DNA of 64,000 nt from Liolophura sinensis. Its lineage: Eukaryota > Mollusca > Polyplacophora > Chitonida > Chitonidae. Each line of letters begins with the position of its first letter. The first letter of the stretch is position 1. Made by a program: the position numbers and the translations under genes. Below the pieces are notes generated by a model. The model was not told the origin of the DNA, ran no database searches, and saw only the letters and a program-made list of their open reading frames with translations. Of the stretch, positions 36,861 through 49,022 are shown one piece after another. The stretch spans positions 40,475,385-40,539,384 of the forward strand of contig NC_088295.1 of the NCBI RefSeq assembly GCF_032854445.1. Direction: 5' to 3'.

Positions 36861-38564
36861 GTAAGTACAAATTGCACACGGCCAGTATTGGCAGGGTTTT
36901 GTTTTGTCTCCTATTTTCTATATACACGTACAAAATTTCAGTATAAGCGAAATGTGGACTGATTCTGTACGCATTCACAAATTAAACATGACATATATTT
37001 GCAATTAGACTATAAACTTATCACAGTACAAGGAATTCATGTAGTTCCCATGGATTAAAAAAAAGTGTAAAAAATATTGTGTTAGTTCATTTCTTTTACA
37101 CTTTTAACTACAAATTCTTGGCTTATACCAATACATCTGCGGGCCATGCACAGGCCTCAATATTTTGCCAGGTTGCCTACTCTATAGACAGTCTGGAATT
37201 AGCATATAGACAATCTGGATCACAAAGCACTGGTGCAGAAAATTGGTAAAGGCTTTGCAAGTTCTGCCTTTTTGATTTTTGTTTTCAAATCGCACCAATT
37301 AAGTGGGCTATAACGTCCAAAGTACCAAAGGAGTCAGTAAGAAATATAATAATGTATAGTAATTAAAGATGGTAACATGTAACAGAAGTCCGAATTTGAG
37401 AATAAACGTATGAATTTAGTCTATCTTAGAGAAGTTAACAGTGGCTTTAGCACCTTAGAGATTAATGTTAAAATTGTTATATCACAAGCTTCTTCAGATG
37501 TTGTTGCAATCCTAATTCCAGTGTTAGTCTCATTAAGTCCTACAGCCTTGCACTGTTAATGTTTGTTGTAAAAGAAGAAGTCTTGAGTTTTAAATGATGC
37601 AAGGAAGGCAGTCGATATTTTAGGCATGACATTCACACACTCGTATTCCGTGAATAATGTTCATGAGGAACACAAATATAAGTATCCTACTAGCATGCTG
37701 GACGTAAATGTTTATAAAGTCACCAAATTGACGTATAAATATGGAAGCCTATACAGACCCTAGTCCCTGCTTATGCGCATGCATTTAGATACGACAATGA
37801 CACAGATCGCCATGACAACGAAATAAGATTGTGTTATATTTCAGGTACAGCTTTTCATGGGATTACCTATTTCTATTTTTCTTTTACATGTATTTTCCAC
37901 TTGGAACGTAGCATATATATAAGTATTCAATAAGTCAAATCTGATAATAGCGATCCATTCATTAATCCTAATAGTTACAGGTTATCTATTGCTCGGGATA
38001 TGCAAATGTATAACCAGTAATTTTTCTGTTGAGATCTATTTAATGAAGGGCACAATATTCATTAAACGGCTTAACTTCAAAGAGACCAGCTGTTCACTAC
38101 CGACATTATAACATACAGCGTGCATGCCTGACGTGCACTTATTCACAGATGGTGGAGTTAATTGTTTGAAATTTTACCCAAAACAAAGTGGGTTGTGGGA
38201 ACTGGTTAACATGTTGAGTACAGTATTACTTTGACGTGGCGTTTAATCAAATATAATTGATAAATATCGTTGAGCATATATATTGACATATTTTAAAATT
38301 TAAATTCGAACACTTTGAAGTGTTCGCATGCATTGATTAAATCAGCTACTACCATGATGTTTTACAACACCTATCCTCATATTAAGGATAAGATGTCCTC
38401 ATATATGCGAGCTTATATATGGCTTCGAAGCACAGGATACCTAACCTGATTTGTTTAAAGCCGGCTAAAATATAGTTGTTTCTTTTTTAAACTGACTTGT
38501 CACCAAGTTGTTAATTCGATATTCGGGAAAGTTGTTTTAATATCGGCTGTATCAAAATGTATCA
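36861..38564. other. unassigned sequence
   Basis: No gene or repeat recognised in 1.7 kb. Confidence 0.45.
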
Positions 38565-38725
38565 GGGAAAGATACGATTTAAATGTTGTTTAACGTCGTA
38601 CTCAGGAATTTTTCCTAGTTATAAAGCGATATCAGACCGGTATTATGGGGGCGGAGAAACAGGAGTTCCCAAGGTAAACCACAGACCCTTTGGTAAGCTA
38701 CTGACGAACTTTCCCAGTGTGAGGT
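38565..38725 (-). mobile_element. SINE family A-related remnant
   Basis: The + strand shows TTTAACGTCGTACTCAGGAA, a GGTATTATGGGGGCGGAGAA block and GGTAAGCTACTGACGAACTT, in the order expected of a reverse-oriented SINE A. It is strongly diverged and explains most of an apparent 99-codon frame here. Confidence 0.55.
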
Positions 38726-39198
38726 ATACAGACTTCCATATCCTTATTTCTAATTTTTATAATTTATTAAACCCCATAAGCATAGGTCCTTTTTTCGTCA
38801 CGTCTTTAAAAATAGGAAGCAATACATATATATCTATATATATAAGTTCTCATTGAAAATTTTTAGCTGCAACTAAACAGTTTTATGTATAAAGCCCGTC
38901 CTTTTGTATGGTGGGCTGCATGTCAGTTAAGTTTTTGACATCGTAACATTCAACACGAGTCTTCTATACCTTTTAACATGAACCATTCACTTAACCAAGC
39001 ACATGAGTGCAAGACGACACGAAATGTCATAGAATCCCAATATTGCGAATTTATACGCTTGTTTATTGCAGGTTCAATATTGTTGACTTTAATATTGTAA
39101 TATTCATAACATTTTGGCAGAAAAACTAAACGTATTATAAGAATAGTTTGCTGAAACTATAAGCATACTTATTCTAATTAATTCTATTTAAAAGAATA
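38726..39198. other. unassigned sequence
   Basis: No feature recognised. Confidence 0.5.
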
Positions 39199-39408
39199 TG
39201 GAGGTGGTTACCGTGAGAGCCTCTCACCAATGCGGTCACTGTGAGTTCAAGTCCAGCTCATTCTGGCTTCCTCTCCGGCCGTACGTGGGAAGGTCTGCCA
39301 ACAACCTACGGATGACAGAGGATTTCTACCGGGCTTTACCCAGTTTCCGCTGCCAAATAAATGACATGTTCTTGAGTATGGCGTAAATCACCAATCAAAT
39401 AAATAAAT
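39199..39408 (+). mobile_element. SINE family A, lacking A box
   Basis: GAGCCTCTCACCAATGCGGT, TGTGAGTTCAAGTCCAGCTC (B box), CCGGCCGTACGTGGGAAGGT, TTCTTGAGTATGGCGTAAAT and AATCAAATAAATAAA are present. The GTCGTATAAGTG part is deleted. Confidence 0.88.
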
Positions 39409-39867
39409 TCCCCCGTTTTCAATATTCGTGTGCATGGTCAGCGTGACAATAAGAGGTTGACGACGCTCTGGGGAATGTTTGAGTTACAGACCATTTGTTA
39501 TCCGCCAGTACCCTCTGCAAGTTAACCGCCAGTACCCTCTATGTTACAGTATTTGTTAGTAACTTATCAAAGGTCGGAGGTTTAACTGAACACATATATA
39601 ATCCGCATACAGATATCTCTCTACTGGGTTCAACTGTTCAAATTTAAACGAAGCCTCTGTAACTATAAAATATATATATAAAATAGCGTATTTTTATAAA
39701 TAAAGTGCGTGAAACAATGTTCTCAACTTCAAACGTAAGTAACATATTTTGGCAAGCAGGATGAAATTCAACAGATTGATCGGTAAAAGCACACTAAGAA
39801 AGGGCCCAGATTGTGGTGTGTATAACGTAATATATGAAGTTACACTGACAGAACATGTGACAAAAGC
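39409..39867. other. unassigned sequence
   Basis: CCGCCAGTACCCTCT occurs twice (near 39501 and 39525). A SINE A-like phrase lies near 39567. No gene recognised. Confidence 0.45.
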
Positions 39868-40205
39868 ACCGCCAAGCTTGAAGACCCGGGATCATACAAA
39901 AGACTTTAAAAATCGAACATGTGGCTACCTCGCTTGGCGCTCAGCACTCAGAAGGTGGATTAACGAAATAGGACTGGTTGGCCCAGTGTCAGTATAATAT
40001 GTAACTTAGTGGGGTGTCATGTCAGGTGTCTTCGGCATGACACCTGAGCGGCAGCAGCACTTTGACGGCATGGACTCGCCCTTCCACAAATAAGAAGACA
40101 CAGTATGTGTACATACACGTAATGACTCCCCATGACACCTAATGACTCGCTCATATGACTGAAAAATTGTTCAATACGGCGTAAACCCCAATCATACATA
40201 TATAC
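39868..40205 (+). mobile_element. SINE family B, diverged, remodelled hairpin
   Basis: Recognised by AGACTTTAAAA, CCTCGCTTGGCGCTCAGCA, GACTGGTTGGCCCAGTGTCA, GTATAATATG, AGCAGCAC, ATATGACTGAAAAATTGTTC and AATACGGCGTAAACCCCAAT. The central hairpin differs in sequence from other copies yet is a perfect 9-bp stem (40022-40030 with 40039-40047). The tail lacks CACTC repeats. Confidence 0.75.
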
Positions 40206-40255
40206 AAACATACATACATAAAAGCACCTTTCCATACACAGAAACTTTAACACAC

Positions 40256-40331
40256 TGTTATATATATATATATAGACTCTTAATAATGCACCAATATATA
40301 TATATATATATAGACTCTTAATAATGCACCA
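40256..40331. repeat. 38-bp tandem duplication with TA tract
   Basis: TATAGACTCTTAATAATGCA followed by CCA occurs twice, offset 38 bases, each after a TA run. Confidence 0.92.
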
Positions 40332-42203
40332 GATATGTCTGACACATGTATTCGCCCACACTATAACATTCTTTAGCTTTAAATAGAATTTGAACAAAGA
40401 CCTCTGATGTAGTTTACATTCTGATAAAAAAAACGTTGCTGAGCATATATACATACTTCATGTTTTTCGATGTAACACGCTATAGATTGCTGCTTTTCGG
40501 ATATGCCTTAATACTTCTGAAGTAACATATAATTGATGGATGTATACCTAACGTATTTGCCACTAAAATACGTGTGGTCATACACAGGTACAGAACACAC
40601 ACACTAAAATGCCTATCGAAACGTGCAATTCTATATGCTAAATATTATATGTATTAAATTTCATTTTAACATAATGTTCCTGGTCAAAGGAAGAAACATT
40701 TACAAGTATTTAATTAGATGTATGTATAGATCACAGTCTTGATTTCATCTTATAAATGTGGAAAATGCCCCATAATTGTCTTATCGTTTTTTCTTATAGT
40801 TGCAACAAAGAGCTATTTTACTGCCTTTTCGTCTGTCGCTATCCGTCGGTAAAATTTTGGACATACCCTATATCTTCTAACGTGCACAAGTCATTCACTT
40901 AATGAGAGGCCTGCATGATTGAGTGCAATATGATAATGTTGGTAAATTTGTGCGCTTCTTTTTATAAACATAAATGGTTTTTAAGTTTAATTACAACAGG
41001 TATGATTAGCTTTTAATTACAGTGCTATATGCGCGATCCATTTTGAAATCACTGCGCATTTTTCGCCTGTCGATTTCTAGTTATCAACCAAATGTCAGCT
41101 AGCTTAACGAGTACTGTATGTTGGATGTGTTATATGTTTTGTATCGGCCCATGCATGTAAGTCTTCCACTAAAGAAAAACTGTTTTTAATAAAAACATCA
41201 AGGCAATTTAAGAAGAGGAAATTTCTTAAATTAGTTCTACCATGCTCTCTTTCCCTGCCTTGTTCTGTACTGTATCATGCATAGTGCATTGGTAAGCTTA
41301 GCTTAATTTATGTTCATACAGAATGGAAACTTAAAAAATATCATAATCACATCATACATACCGACACTAACAGATAACATCTTATGGATTATCCCTTATA
41401 GCCACAATATATGTACACAGGCATATTCTTTCCTCTTCCACGCGAAACTTAACGTAAATATTCGATCAGTCGAGTTTGATTTTATTAAATCTAATACATG
41501 TACAGGTTACCTTTTCCCCCAGAGACATATAAGTGTCTTTTTTTCTTCATAAAATACGTTTACATAACGAATAATAATATATATTCGACCAAGGAGAAGA
41601 GCTTTTTATACTGTCGTATGCGTAATGCATTTAGTCAACTGAATAAAATTTACATGAGACAAAGTGTCATCTGCATGTTATCTGGTTCTCTTACAGCCTA
41701 CACATTAAGTACAGCATTACTCCAGGGTGACCTGAGTGGTTCAAAGAATCACATCATCTATATATAATTGATATATATCGACTCTGTTCTTAACTGCATA
41801 TCATTTAAAAAATCGTTCAATTTTTTTAGATGAAGTATCTAAACTCTTTGAACTATAAGGGTAAGGTTAAGCTGCATGGTTTACACCACATGCACTCACA
41901 GTAAGGAGTCCTGATATTCGAGCCTACATATAGTTTCAAAGGTCATGCCACTGAATCTGACTATAAAGCCAGAGCAAGTAGCGTCTCCTATCAATACTGA
42001 AGTTGTTGCCATAGCTTGATAAAGGCCAACAATATACGAATCATTTCTTGGGCAAAAATTAAAAAAAAAAAATCTATTCACTTTTTTCTGAAGAAAAATA
42101 GAATTTTGTGCAAACAGTCACTTGATACGCCTCGTTATTTATTATGGCACATTTTGTTGATAATTATTAGGTTTGCCGGTCAAACACGCGCTGTTCGCCA
42201 GGG
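40332..42203. other. unassigned sequence
   Basis: No gene or repeat recognised in 1.9 kb. Confidence 0.45.
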
Positions 42204-42340
42204 GAGAATCGTGTTTACTTCCTCGTCGGATCATGATAAAACTTCATCTCATAAATCGCCCACTAGGCGAGGAGCATAAGCGCGGTAAGCCGGAGGAGAA
42301 GCGTGTTTACTTCCTCGTCGGATCGTACTAAGACTTTTAA
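42204..42340. repeat. 92-bp direct duplication
   Basis: GAGAATCGTGTTTACTTCCT and CGTCGGATC at 42204 recur as GAGAAGCGTGTTTACTTCCT and CGTCGGATC at 42296, each followed by a similar AAGACTT-like phrase. Confidence 0.85.
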
Positions 42341-42399
42341 ACTATCTATCTTGGTGTTTTTTATCTTTGCGCTCGGCATATAAAGACAGACAAATCACT

Positions 42400-42480
42400 G
42401 GTCTGTGTGGATGGTGGTAGTGTTCACTAGGATGTACTAGGTGTCTTGTCCGAGTCATTTCAGTGAAGCAGCAGTACAAA
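42400..42480 (+). mobile_element. possible SINE B remnant
   Basis: Only CACTGGTCTGTGTGGATGG, GGTGTCTTGTCCGAGTC and CAGTGAAGCAGCAGTAC resemble the central part of family B. Confidence 0.3.
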
Positions 42481-42696
42481 CATATATTTGGAGGCAATTA
42501 ACTACATGGCCACCAAAATAATACTGAAAGTGATGTCACCCCACCCCTCCAAAGAAAACCCGACGTTGATTACAAAGTAAATCCAGCTTCCTGAGATTAT
42601 ATGCATGGGACCTAAATTTCATCATCACGTTAAATATCCTGTCAAATAAATGTCAAAATATGATATAAATATGATAAAAATGATCAGGATACTGAT

Positions 42697-42850
42697 CAAT
42701 TTACCTCCTTTAAGGTTTTACTTTATGTGGCCACGCATATGCTTAAAAAGTAGCAACATACAGGCCTGCAAACACCATGGCTGTAGTAGAATTTGGAGAG
42801 AAAAACATCCCGTGATGTTAATTGCAATTTTTCAGACGCATCTTATCTAG
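42697..42850 (-). mobile_element. dispersed repeat family C, partial copy
   Basis: Contains CAATTTACCTCC, GCATATGCTTAAAAAGTAGC, CACCATGGCTGTAGTAGAAT and TGTTAATTGCAATTTTTCAG in family order. A short family C end (TAGCTGACAAATGGCCACAT) recurs near 42989. Confidence 0.6.
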
Positions 42851-42854
42851 AAAC

Positions 42855-42960
42855 ACTGAAAATGCTGTGTTATCAGTACATTTAATAAACAGTCACGCGA
42901 AAACAGTGTAAAGGGGCAAGACTTCGGGACTCATAATCAACCAGCAGAATCCTGGTTTGT
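42855..42960. repeat. dispersed repeat D, copy 1
   Basis: ATGCTGTGTTATCAGTACAT, TTAATAAACAGTCACGCGAA and AACAGTGTAAAGGGGCA match 44745-44835. Confidence 0.6.
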
Positions 42961-43039
42961 GTAAGAACACAATATAAAACAGTACATAATAGCTGACAAA
43001 TGGCCACATGTAACCAGTATACAAACTTGTACATCTATG

Positions 43040-43285
43040 CGTTGAAACATTTGCATACCAGTCGTCAACCAGTCGTCAACCAGTACTGACGTTCCAGGTC
43101 AGTAAACGCAAGGCCAATTCCCAACACGACACTCAGGACAGACCACCAAACACTAAGAAAGCAAAGTCTGAAATGAGGACGGAATGAGAAGCAGTGTTTC
43201 AATGATGTTGAAAAGACGTAAGGTGTGTTCAAGACGAGTGAGTGAAATCAGTATTCAAATCTTGTACCATGCGAGTATAAAATTA
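43040..43285. repeat. block resembling 16495-16915
   Basis: Contains a doubled CAGTCGTCAACC and a series of short phrases shared with 16495-16915 in the same order. Confidence 0.35.
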
Positions 43286-43327
43286 TCCATATTTGCTTGC
43301 AAGAGAATTCTACTTTAGGAACTTACA

Positions 43328-43512
43328 GGCGGCTCGAGCGGGTCGGCTTTCTTGCCTTCGGTAAGGCGTCTCTGTGAAGCAGCACTAGATAAAAGAGGGG
43401 TAGAAATCAGTCCTGCAAGAATGGGGCACATTGCATACATTCTAAGGATTCCTTCGTCTTCATATGACTGAAAATTATTAAGGACGACGTTAAACCCCAA
43501 GCACTCACTCAC
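43328..43512 (+). mobile_element. SINE family B, 5' truncated
   Basis: Starts near GGCGGCTCGAGCGGGTCGGC and carries CTTGCCTTCGGTAAGGCGTC, AGCAGCACTAGATAAAAG, ATATGACTGAAAATTATTAA, GGACGACGTTAAACCCCAAG and CACTCACTCAC. It abuts the Penelope-like fragment. Confidence 0.9.
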
Positions 43513-44012
43513 AGTTTAAGTCTGAAGTTTTTCCAGTTGCACAATACTTTTTACTGAAATGACTGTACTTGTTTGTGCCTTCATGAAAAGAATAGATACA
43601 GGTTTGGTGGCACGGCTTCTTGACCCTACAAGAGCGCTTTGCATAAGAATTTTTGTAATCCAATAAAGTTGTAGTATATCGCTGTGGGTACGGATACGGT
43701 CCTTTGAGAAAGGACTGATGTTCTTTAAATAGTTCTTCCAGAGTATAGGTCGCTAAGGAATACATTTGCGTTGCGGCAGTCGTAGTGATATTAAGCTCCT
43801 GCAAAAGAAACCTGGTAGTAATAATGCTTGCATACAAATGTAATATTATTAGGAGATTTGTCTGCAGGAATAATAGCGTACTTTCTCTGCAGGTCATCAA
43901 GTACGTTTGGCTGTAGGCATGAAAATGGCTTCCCACGGAGATTGTCGTTGAGCAGATGTAAACACAAATACGTGACATGTACATAACAAATACCCGGGGG
44001 ACGAGCTGTCAA
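43513..44012 (-). pseudogene. decayed Penelope-like element reverse-transcriptase fragment
   Basis: Three - strand frames each hold part of a reverse-transcriptase-like protein, in the right order. The first, 44012 to about 43812, contains LQRKYAIIPADKSPNN and then VCKHYY. The second, about 43811-43700, contains LLQELN and EELFKEHQSFLK. The third, about 43643-43580, contains SRATKPVSILF. Motifs of the type (I/V)(I/V)PADKxxNN and TKPxSIL are known from Penelope-like elements, where the enzyme copies RNA by target priming. At least two frameshifts show it is dead. The conserved DD-containing catalytic part was not found downstream; a SINE B occupies that side. Confidence 0.6.
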
Positions 44013-44189
44013 AACTCATTTTCATTTTCTCAGCTGGGAAGAAATTTTCGTAGCATATTGCATGCCTTGCCGGAAGTTCAAATATAAAACGTGACGGGCA
44101 CCCGTTTAACTTCTCGATTGAAGAGTTTCAATAACTGGATTGTATTATGGAGAAAAGCGCTCGCCTATAACGGTTTAAACATTTTTTGA

Positions 44190-44405
44190 AATCGGATGAC
44201 AGCATTTTTTAAAACTAATTCTGCTTAAGCCATGTTGCTGGGGGCGTTTTCTCCTGTTTATGCATTTACATGAACCCCTTGAATAAAACCCTAACTGAGG
44301 TAAATTGAAAAGAGGCCGTATTTTACCCGTTACGTGTGACCATTTGCCAACTATCACTCTGTCGTCGCTGCTCTGGTTTTTCTCTCTATACTATACGTCT
44401 TAATT
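44190..44405 (+). mobile_element. dispersed repeat family C, near-complete copy
   Basis: AATTCTGCTTAAGCCATG, TGCATTTACATGAAC, GAATAAAACCCTAACTGAGG, AGAGGCCGTATTTTACCC, GTTACGTGTGACCATTTGCC and ATCACTCTGTCGTCGCTGCT are all present, making this the clearest + strand copy. Confidence 0.75.
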
Positions 44406-44409
44406 ATAG

Positions 44410-46955
44410 CGTATGGGGAGTCAATGCATACCAAACATAATGACAGTCTTGAGAACAATTCTTCGTACTCCACTTGAAGTATAGAGACAGATAGTTGAGC
44501 TATCTACTAAATGTCTAGTTTTTACACCTGAATCTGGGCGGCCTCCTTCACCTGGCTGTCTGGTGTATTTCGTCTGATTGGTTTCCTAGAGCTTTCTCTT
44601 GGCGGTTTTCTCCATCCGCATGATTATTTGTTGCGTTTTACCTTTCGTAGCTTAATCAGAATTAATGTATTGATGATTAAGGCTTAAGGGGAATTCAGTA
44701 AAAATGGGGGTAGTGATGTCAATAGTTATACATTATGCGTCATGGTTCTAGAATTACTCAGTATGCTGTGTTATATCTAATAAACAGTAACATGAAAACA
44801 ATACAAAAGGGCACAGCTCTTGGCTATATTATTCAGTCAGTCAGTCACAGACATGAAGATTTTTTTATACAGCTTGGTGACTTGTGGCAACCAATATTAT
44901 AATACGGTTTAAGCCTTTATTTTTAACATGTTTTACACATGCTAATATATAAAAGGTAATGAAACTATAGTGTTTGTCCATTGGTAGCAAGCAAGCAACT
45001 GCGAGCAGCGTCAAAGAAGATTATTTATCTGTAAATAACAAGGATAGCAGAGGCATATACTATGAATCTGTTGGTTGACCGCATGGGTTAATAGCGGAGT
45101 TACTGTCCTTGACCGTGCAGTAAGATAATATTCCTGAAAAACTATTCTTATATTCCGTTAGTTTTCTCGCCAACATAACACATTTTCGATGTCTTCTTTG
45201 TCACCAACGCTTAGCGAATATGGATCGCAATATGTAACCTTGTACGCGCATATTGGCTTATGTAACTTTAAGTAATTAGCTGAACTCGAAAAAGATCTGG
45301 AATGTGTTGTAAAAAAAGGTATAAGAAAAAAAAACATACATATTTTCTCCTTTACGCGAGAGCAACTGATTTATAGACGTGTCATTCATTATCAGATAAT
45401 TATTCCATTTTGTCGCCGACTGTAATATGACAATTAAACCCTGGCTGACCGCACTGAATTAACATGACACGTGATGGTGGTGAAACTGACATAGACTGAC
45501 ATGTGTTTATTTCACGCTTACAGCCTTGTATAATTTATCGCGCAACCCGATTCGCCTGGCACTGTATCCGGCCTTTGTTCCAGTTATTCGATTTCAGACA
45601 TTGTTCCCGTCATTAAACCACGTGAATGGTAGCTTTGTACAGCGCGCCTGTAGACACTGCCAGCAATGCTTTCATTCTACCACCCCCGGCCACTGAGCAT
45701 CAATTTATCATAAAACACTCGGCAATCATCGGCTGGTTTCGCTGTGAACCGAGAATATGAACCTTGAAGCACGAGTGAATAATGAGCGCGTGAAGCTTTA
45801 GTCTGAAACGTTCAAACACCGGCGGTAAAGCCTCTCCACATCGAGTGGTCATAAAGATAGGAGAAACAGTGAGTCCTTGAAACACTGCGTCCCTGTGTAC
45901 CAGACCGTAGATTTGTTTTCGAATTCAATAAATCAATAAACGTCCGCCACTGCATGCTGTATATTTGAAAACGCGGCCCAGTTATTTTTGTGAATCAGAA
46001 CCTGTCACTTCTTGATTCTCGTTTTCTTCCAAAACATATATCGTGAGTTTAAACTGGCCTTAACCTGCTTATCGTCTGGTCTCAAGATAAGTCGCTTCAT
46101 GCAATATCATGCAGAAATAGATTAAAACTGCGACAGTTGTAATTGCAGCCGCTTCGGATATTCTGACTCGTCACAAATACAAATACAGAGTGTATGAAGG
46201 CGATATACGTGCATCTCTTTATGAGCATAGTTCTGCGGAATATCTTGATGTAACTCTTTCAGAATAGAGTAAAATCAAGATATTTTAAAAGAATAAATGA
46301 AAAAGTGTTTATGGTTCATATCAACGACAAAGACGGCAGTGTGTTAGAAATTTTAAAAAATGTAGTCATTTAATGACATATTGCAAAGAAATGGACAGAC
46401 ATGTGGTTTAACTATACTCACAGACGGGTTTGTTTACAGGTAAATTAGCTCGTTTTTCTCTTTCTCTGTGTCGTATATTAATTCTGTTCATAACATTAAG
46501 ATTTGATGCCACGCTTTCTGCAGTATACACAAAATAATCAGCAATTTGAAATTGGCGTTGAAAAATAGAAAGTGATAACGTTTGGAAATATCACATTTTT
46601 GTTAATAGCTCCCGAAACTCTAAATGAACTACTTAACCACAATTCTTCGTGAAATGTTTGAAATATTGGCGATCATGGTGCTGCACAAAAGTAGCCACGA
46701 TCTGTGGTACTTAAACACATCTCCACCCAATTGGAATGGTTAAATGGCTGTTTTTATTTGTCATTATAATAATTCGCTTGTAATGTATAAGTTATTACAT
46801 CTGTTACGGACAAATGATAAGTATTATACATGGTCTTGTCATATTGTTAATAGTCAGATTACACTTACATCTGTATTTGCAGACATGTCGACATAACATA
46901 ACATAGACCGTATGGTTCGAGTTACAAATAAGCAATTGGCTTCCAAAAACAACTG
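44410..46955. other. unassigned sequence including repeat D copy 2
   Basis: 44745-44835 matches repeat D at 42855. Otherwise no gene is recognised in 2.5 kb. The part 45540-45900 is GC-richer with a short - strand frame that is not identifiable. Confidence 0.4.
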
Positions 46956-47360
46956 TGGATTGGTTTCAATTTTAAAATGAGAATTTGATTCCAATTCCAA
47001 CTTTGATTCTACTTTCAAATGAAAGTAGGGCTCCAATTTCAAATGAAAATGGGATTACCGTTTTATCTGAGAATGGGATTCCAGTTTCTATGTCATCTTG
47101 ATTCCAATTTCAATGAGAACTGGGTTCAAATTTCAAATGAGAGCTGGGTTCAAATTTCAAATGAGAACTGGGTTCCAATTTGAAGTGGGAAATGCTTGCA
47201 ATTTGAAGTAGGAACTGAAATTCCAATTTCAAGTAGGAATTGAATTCCAATTTCAGGTCAAAATTGAATCCCAGTTTCAAATGTGAATTGGACTTCATCT
47301 TCAAATGAGAACTGGATTTCATTTTCAAATGAGAATTTGACTCGAATTACAACTGTTAAT
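46956..47360. repeat. degenerate minisatellite, about 24-bp unit
   Basis: Units such as TTCAAATGAGAACTGGGTTC and CAATTTCAAATGAGA recur about every 24 bases with decay, about 15 units. The matching 8-residue periodic frame on the - strand is not a gene. Confidence 0.85.
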
Positions 47361-48458
47361 TGGTCTAAAAATAGGCCATAGTCAGTTGGCTATATGTTTG
47401 GCGTACAAATGAAGTGTTCACGTACAGTATATGAACTACACCATAATTCGCCATATATATATATTCTAATCTACAGCCGCTTTAACGCTTTTAGACGATA
47501 CTGCCCATTCATTACATTTTTTAAGGATTTGTCGTTTAAGAGAGGTGCGCATGAAGGTGTAGTACCAGTTTGTAAACGAATTTTCTCTCATTTTAATTCC
47601 AGTTATTTCATGTATAACCCTTTTCTCATCTCCCTCTGTTTTCAGATGAATAAAAAATGGGAGCATCGGTATTTTCATTCTCATGCTTTCTTTTAAACAA
47701 ACGGAATGTTATATTTATTACATATGAGAGCAGGTTATTGACGTGTGTGAATGATTAATGAATGGCAGTTTTTATTTTCTGAGATGAATGGCTGGGTCCG
47801 GATTGAAGACAGTTATAGTCATTTTACTAGAAAGGAGATATTATATAAGCAGTTGTAGGAGGAAGGTATTGACGGCCAATTGACAAAAGATGCCTCGTCG
47901 GTCAGCTATACGAAATATATTAGTAGAGACTGTAAGGAGTTGTGAACAAAGAAAGGGCATTCGTTTGGAAATAGGAACAATGCGTATATAATTTAATAAA
48001 TTACAAAACAGCCTTCTTCTCTGTAAAATACTTGTTGGCCGAAATGATGAAATTGCAAATCCAGACGCTGATCGGAGTAAAAAAGAAAATATTCCAACCA
48101 CGGGTTTATCCATTTGCAAGACTTATCCGCTATGCAAGACATATTAAATGTATTCGATGAAAGGCGTTATGTACTGGTGTTTAATCTGACTGAAAAAGAT
48201 TACAAATCGCGCTGTGTATAGAACATATCGACGTGTTCTCTAACTGTAGCTGTATTTTTGATAGTCTTCTGTTGAAACGTTCGTTGAGACAAAGTGATAT
48301 ATTATTTAGCAGCTTAATTTAGGCTACCCTTTATCGATTTTAATCCCCGCATATAACTAAAACCCACTGATAAATCATGCTTCTCGAACGAGGTCAATAT
48401 TCAGTCTTGGAGTCACTACATATATAGCAACGAATCAATGTATAGGCGATTTTAGAAT

Positions 48459-48460
<2 letters not shown>
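47361..48460. other. unassigned sequence
   Basis: No gene recognised. TATACGAAATATATTAG-type AT-rich sequence only. Confidence 0.45.

Positions 48461-48514
<54 letters not shown>
48461..48514. repeat. (AT)n microsatellite
   Basis: About 27 AT units. Confidence 0.99.
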
Positions 48515-48516
<2 letters not shown>

Positions 48517-48779
48517 CAAAATACATATGCACTGAACATCCAGCTGCGTAATACAAGCAATACGACACTAACACTGCCACAGTTTATAATATGCAGGCCT
48601 GTATGGGGTGGATTCCCCCCATATAAAAGGTGCCAGTTGCAAATTATTGAGGATGTTATATATATATTGGCTTATAGATATAGAAGAAGGAAAAAAAGGT
48701 ATAAAAATTCCGCTTTATGTTCTTATGCCATTTCATTTCAACTGTATACATTTATAGTGCGGACGTTTATAGGAAATAG

Positions 48780-49022
48780 AGCCCTCCGTGACCGAGGGGG
48801 TTACGACCCAGAACCCTCTCACCAGTGCGGTCGCTGTGAGTTCAAGTCCAGCTCATGCTGGCTTTCTCTCTGTCCGTAAGTGGGAAGGTCTTTCAGAAAC
48901 CTGCGGATGGTCGTGGGTTTCGAGCCTGGTTTCCTCGCGCCGTAATGCTGGCCGCCGTCGTATAAGTGAAATATTCTTGAGCACAGAGTAAAACACCAAT
49001 CAAATAAATAAATAAATAAATA
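48780..49022 (+). mobile_element. SINE family A, full 3' end
   Basis: Head GCCCTCCGTGACCGAGGGGG (A-box part deleted), GTGAGTTCAAGTCCAGCTCA (B box), GGAAGGTCTTTCAGAAACCT, GTCGTATAAGTGAAATATTC, TTGAGCACAGAGTAAAACAC and an (AATA)n tail. Confidence 0.9.

Noticed and set aside
35882-36946. Open frames of about 290-350 codons on both strands
   Set aside because: They are produced by a 24-bp satellite whose period is a multiple of 3. Several frames on both strands are open, and products are low-complexity.
38557-38856. 99-codon ORF on the + strand
   Set aside because: Its first half overlaps a reverse-oriented SINE A remnant; no domain seen.
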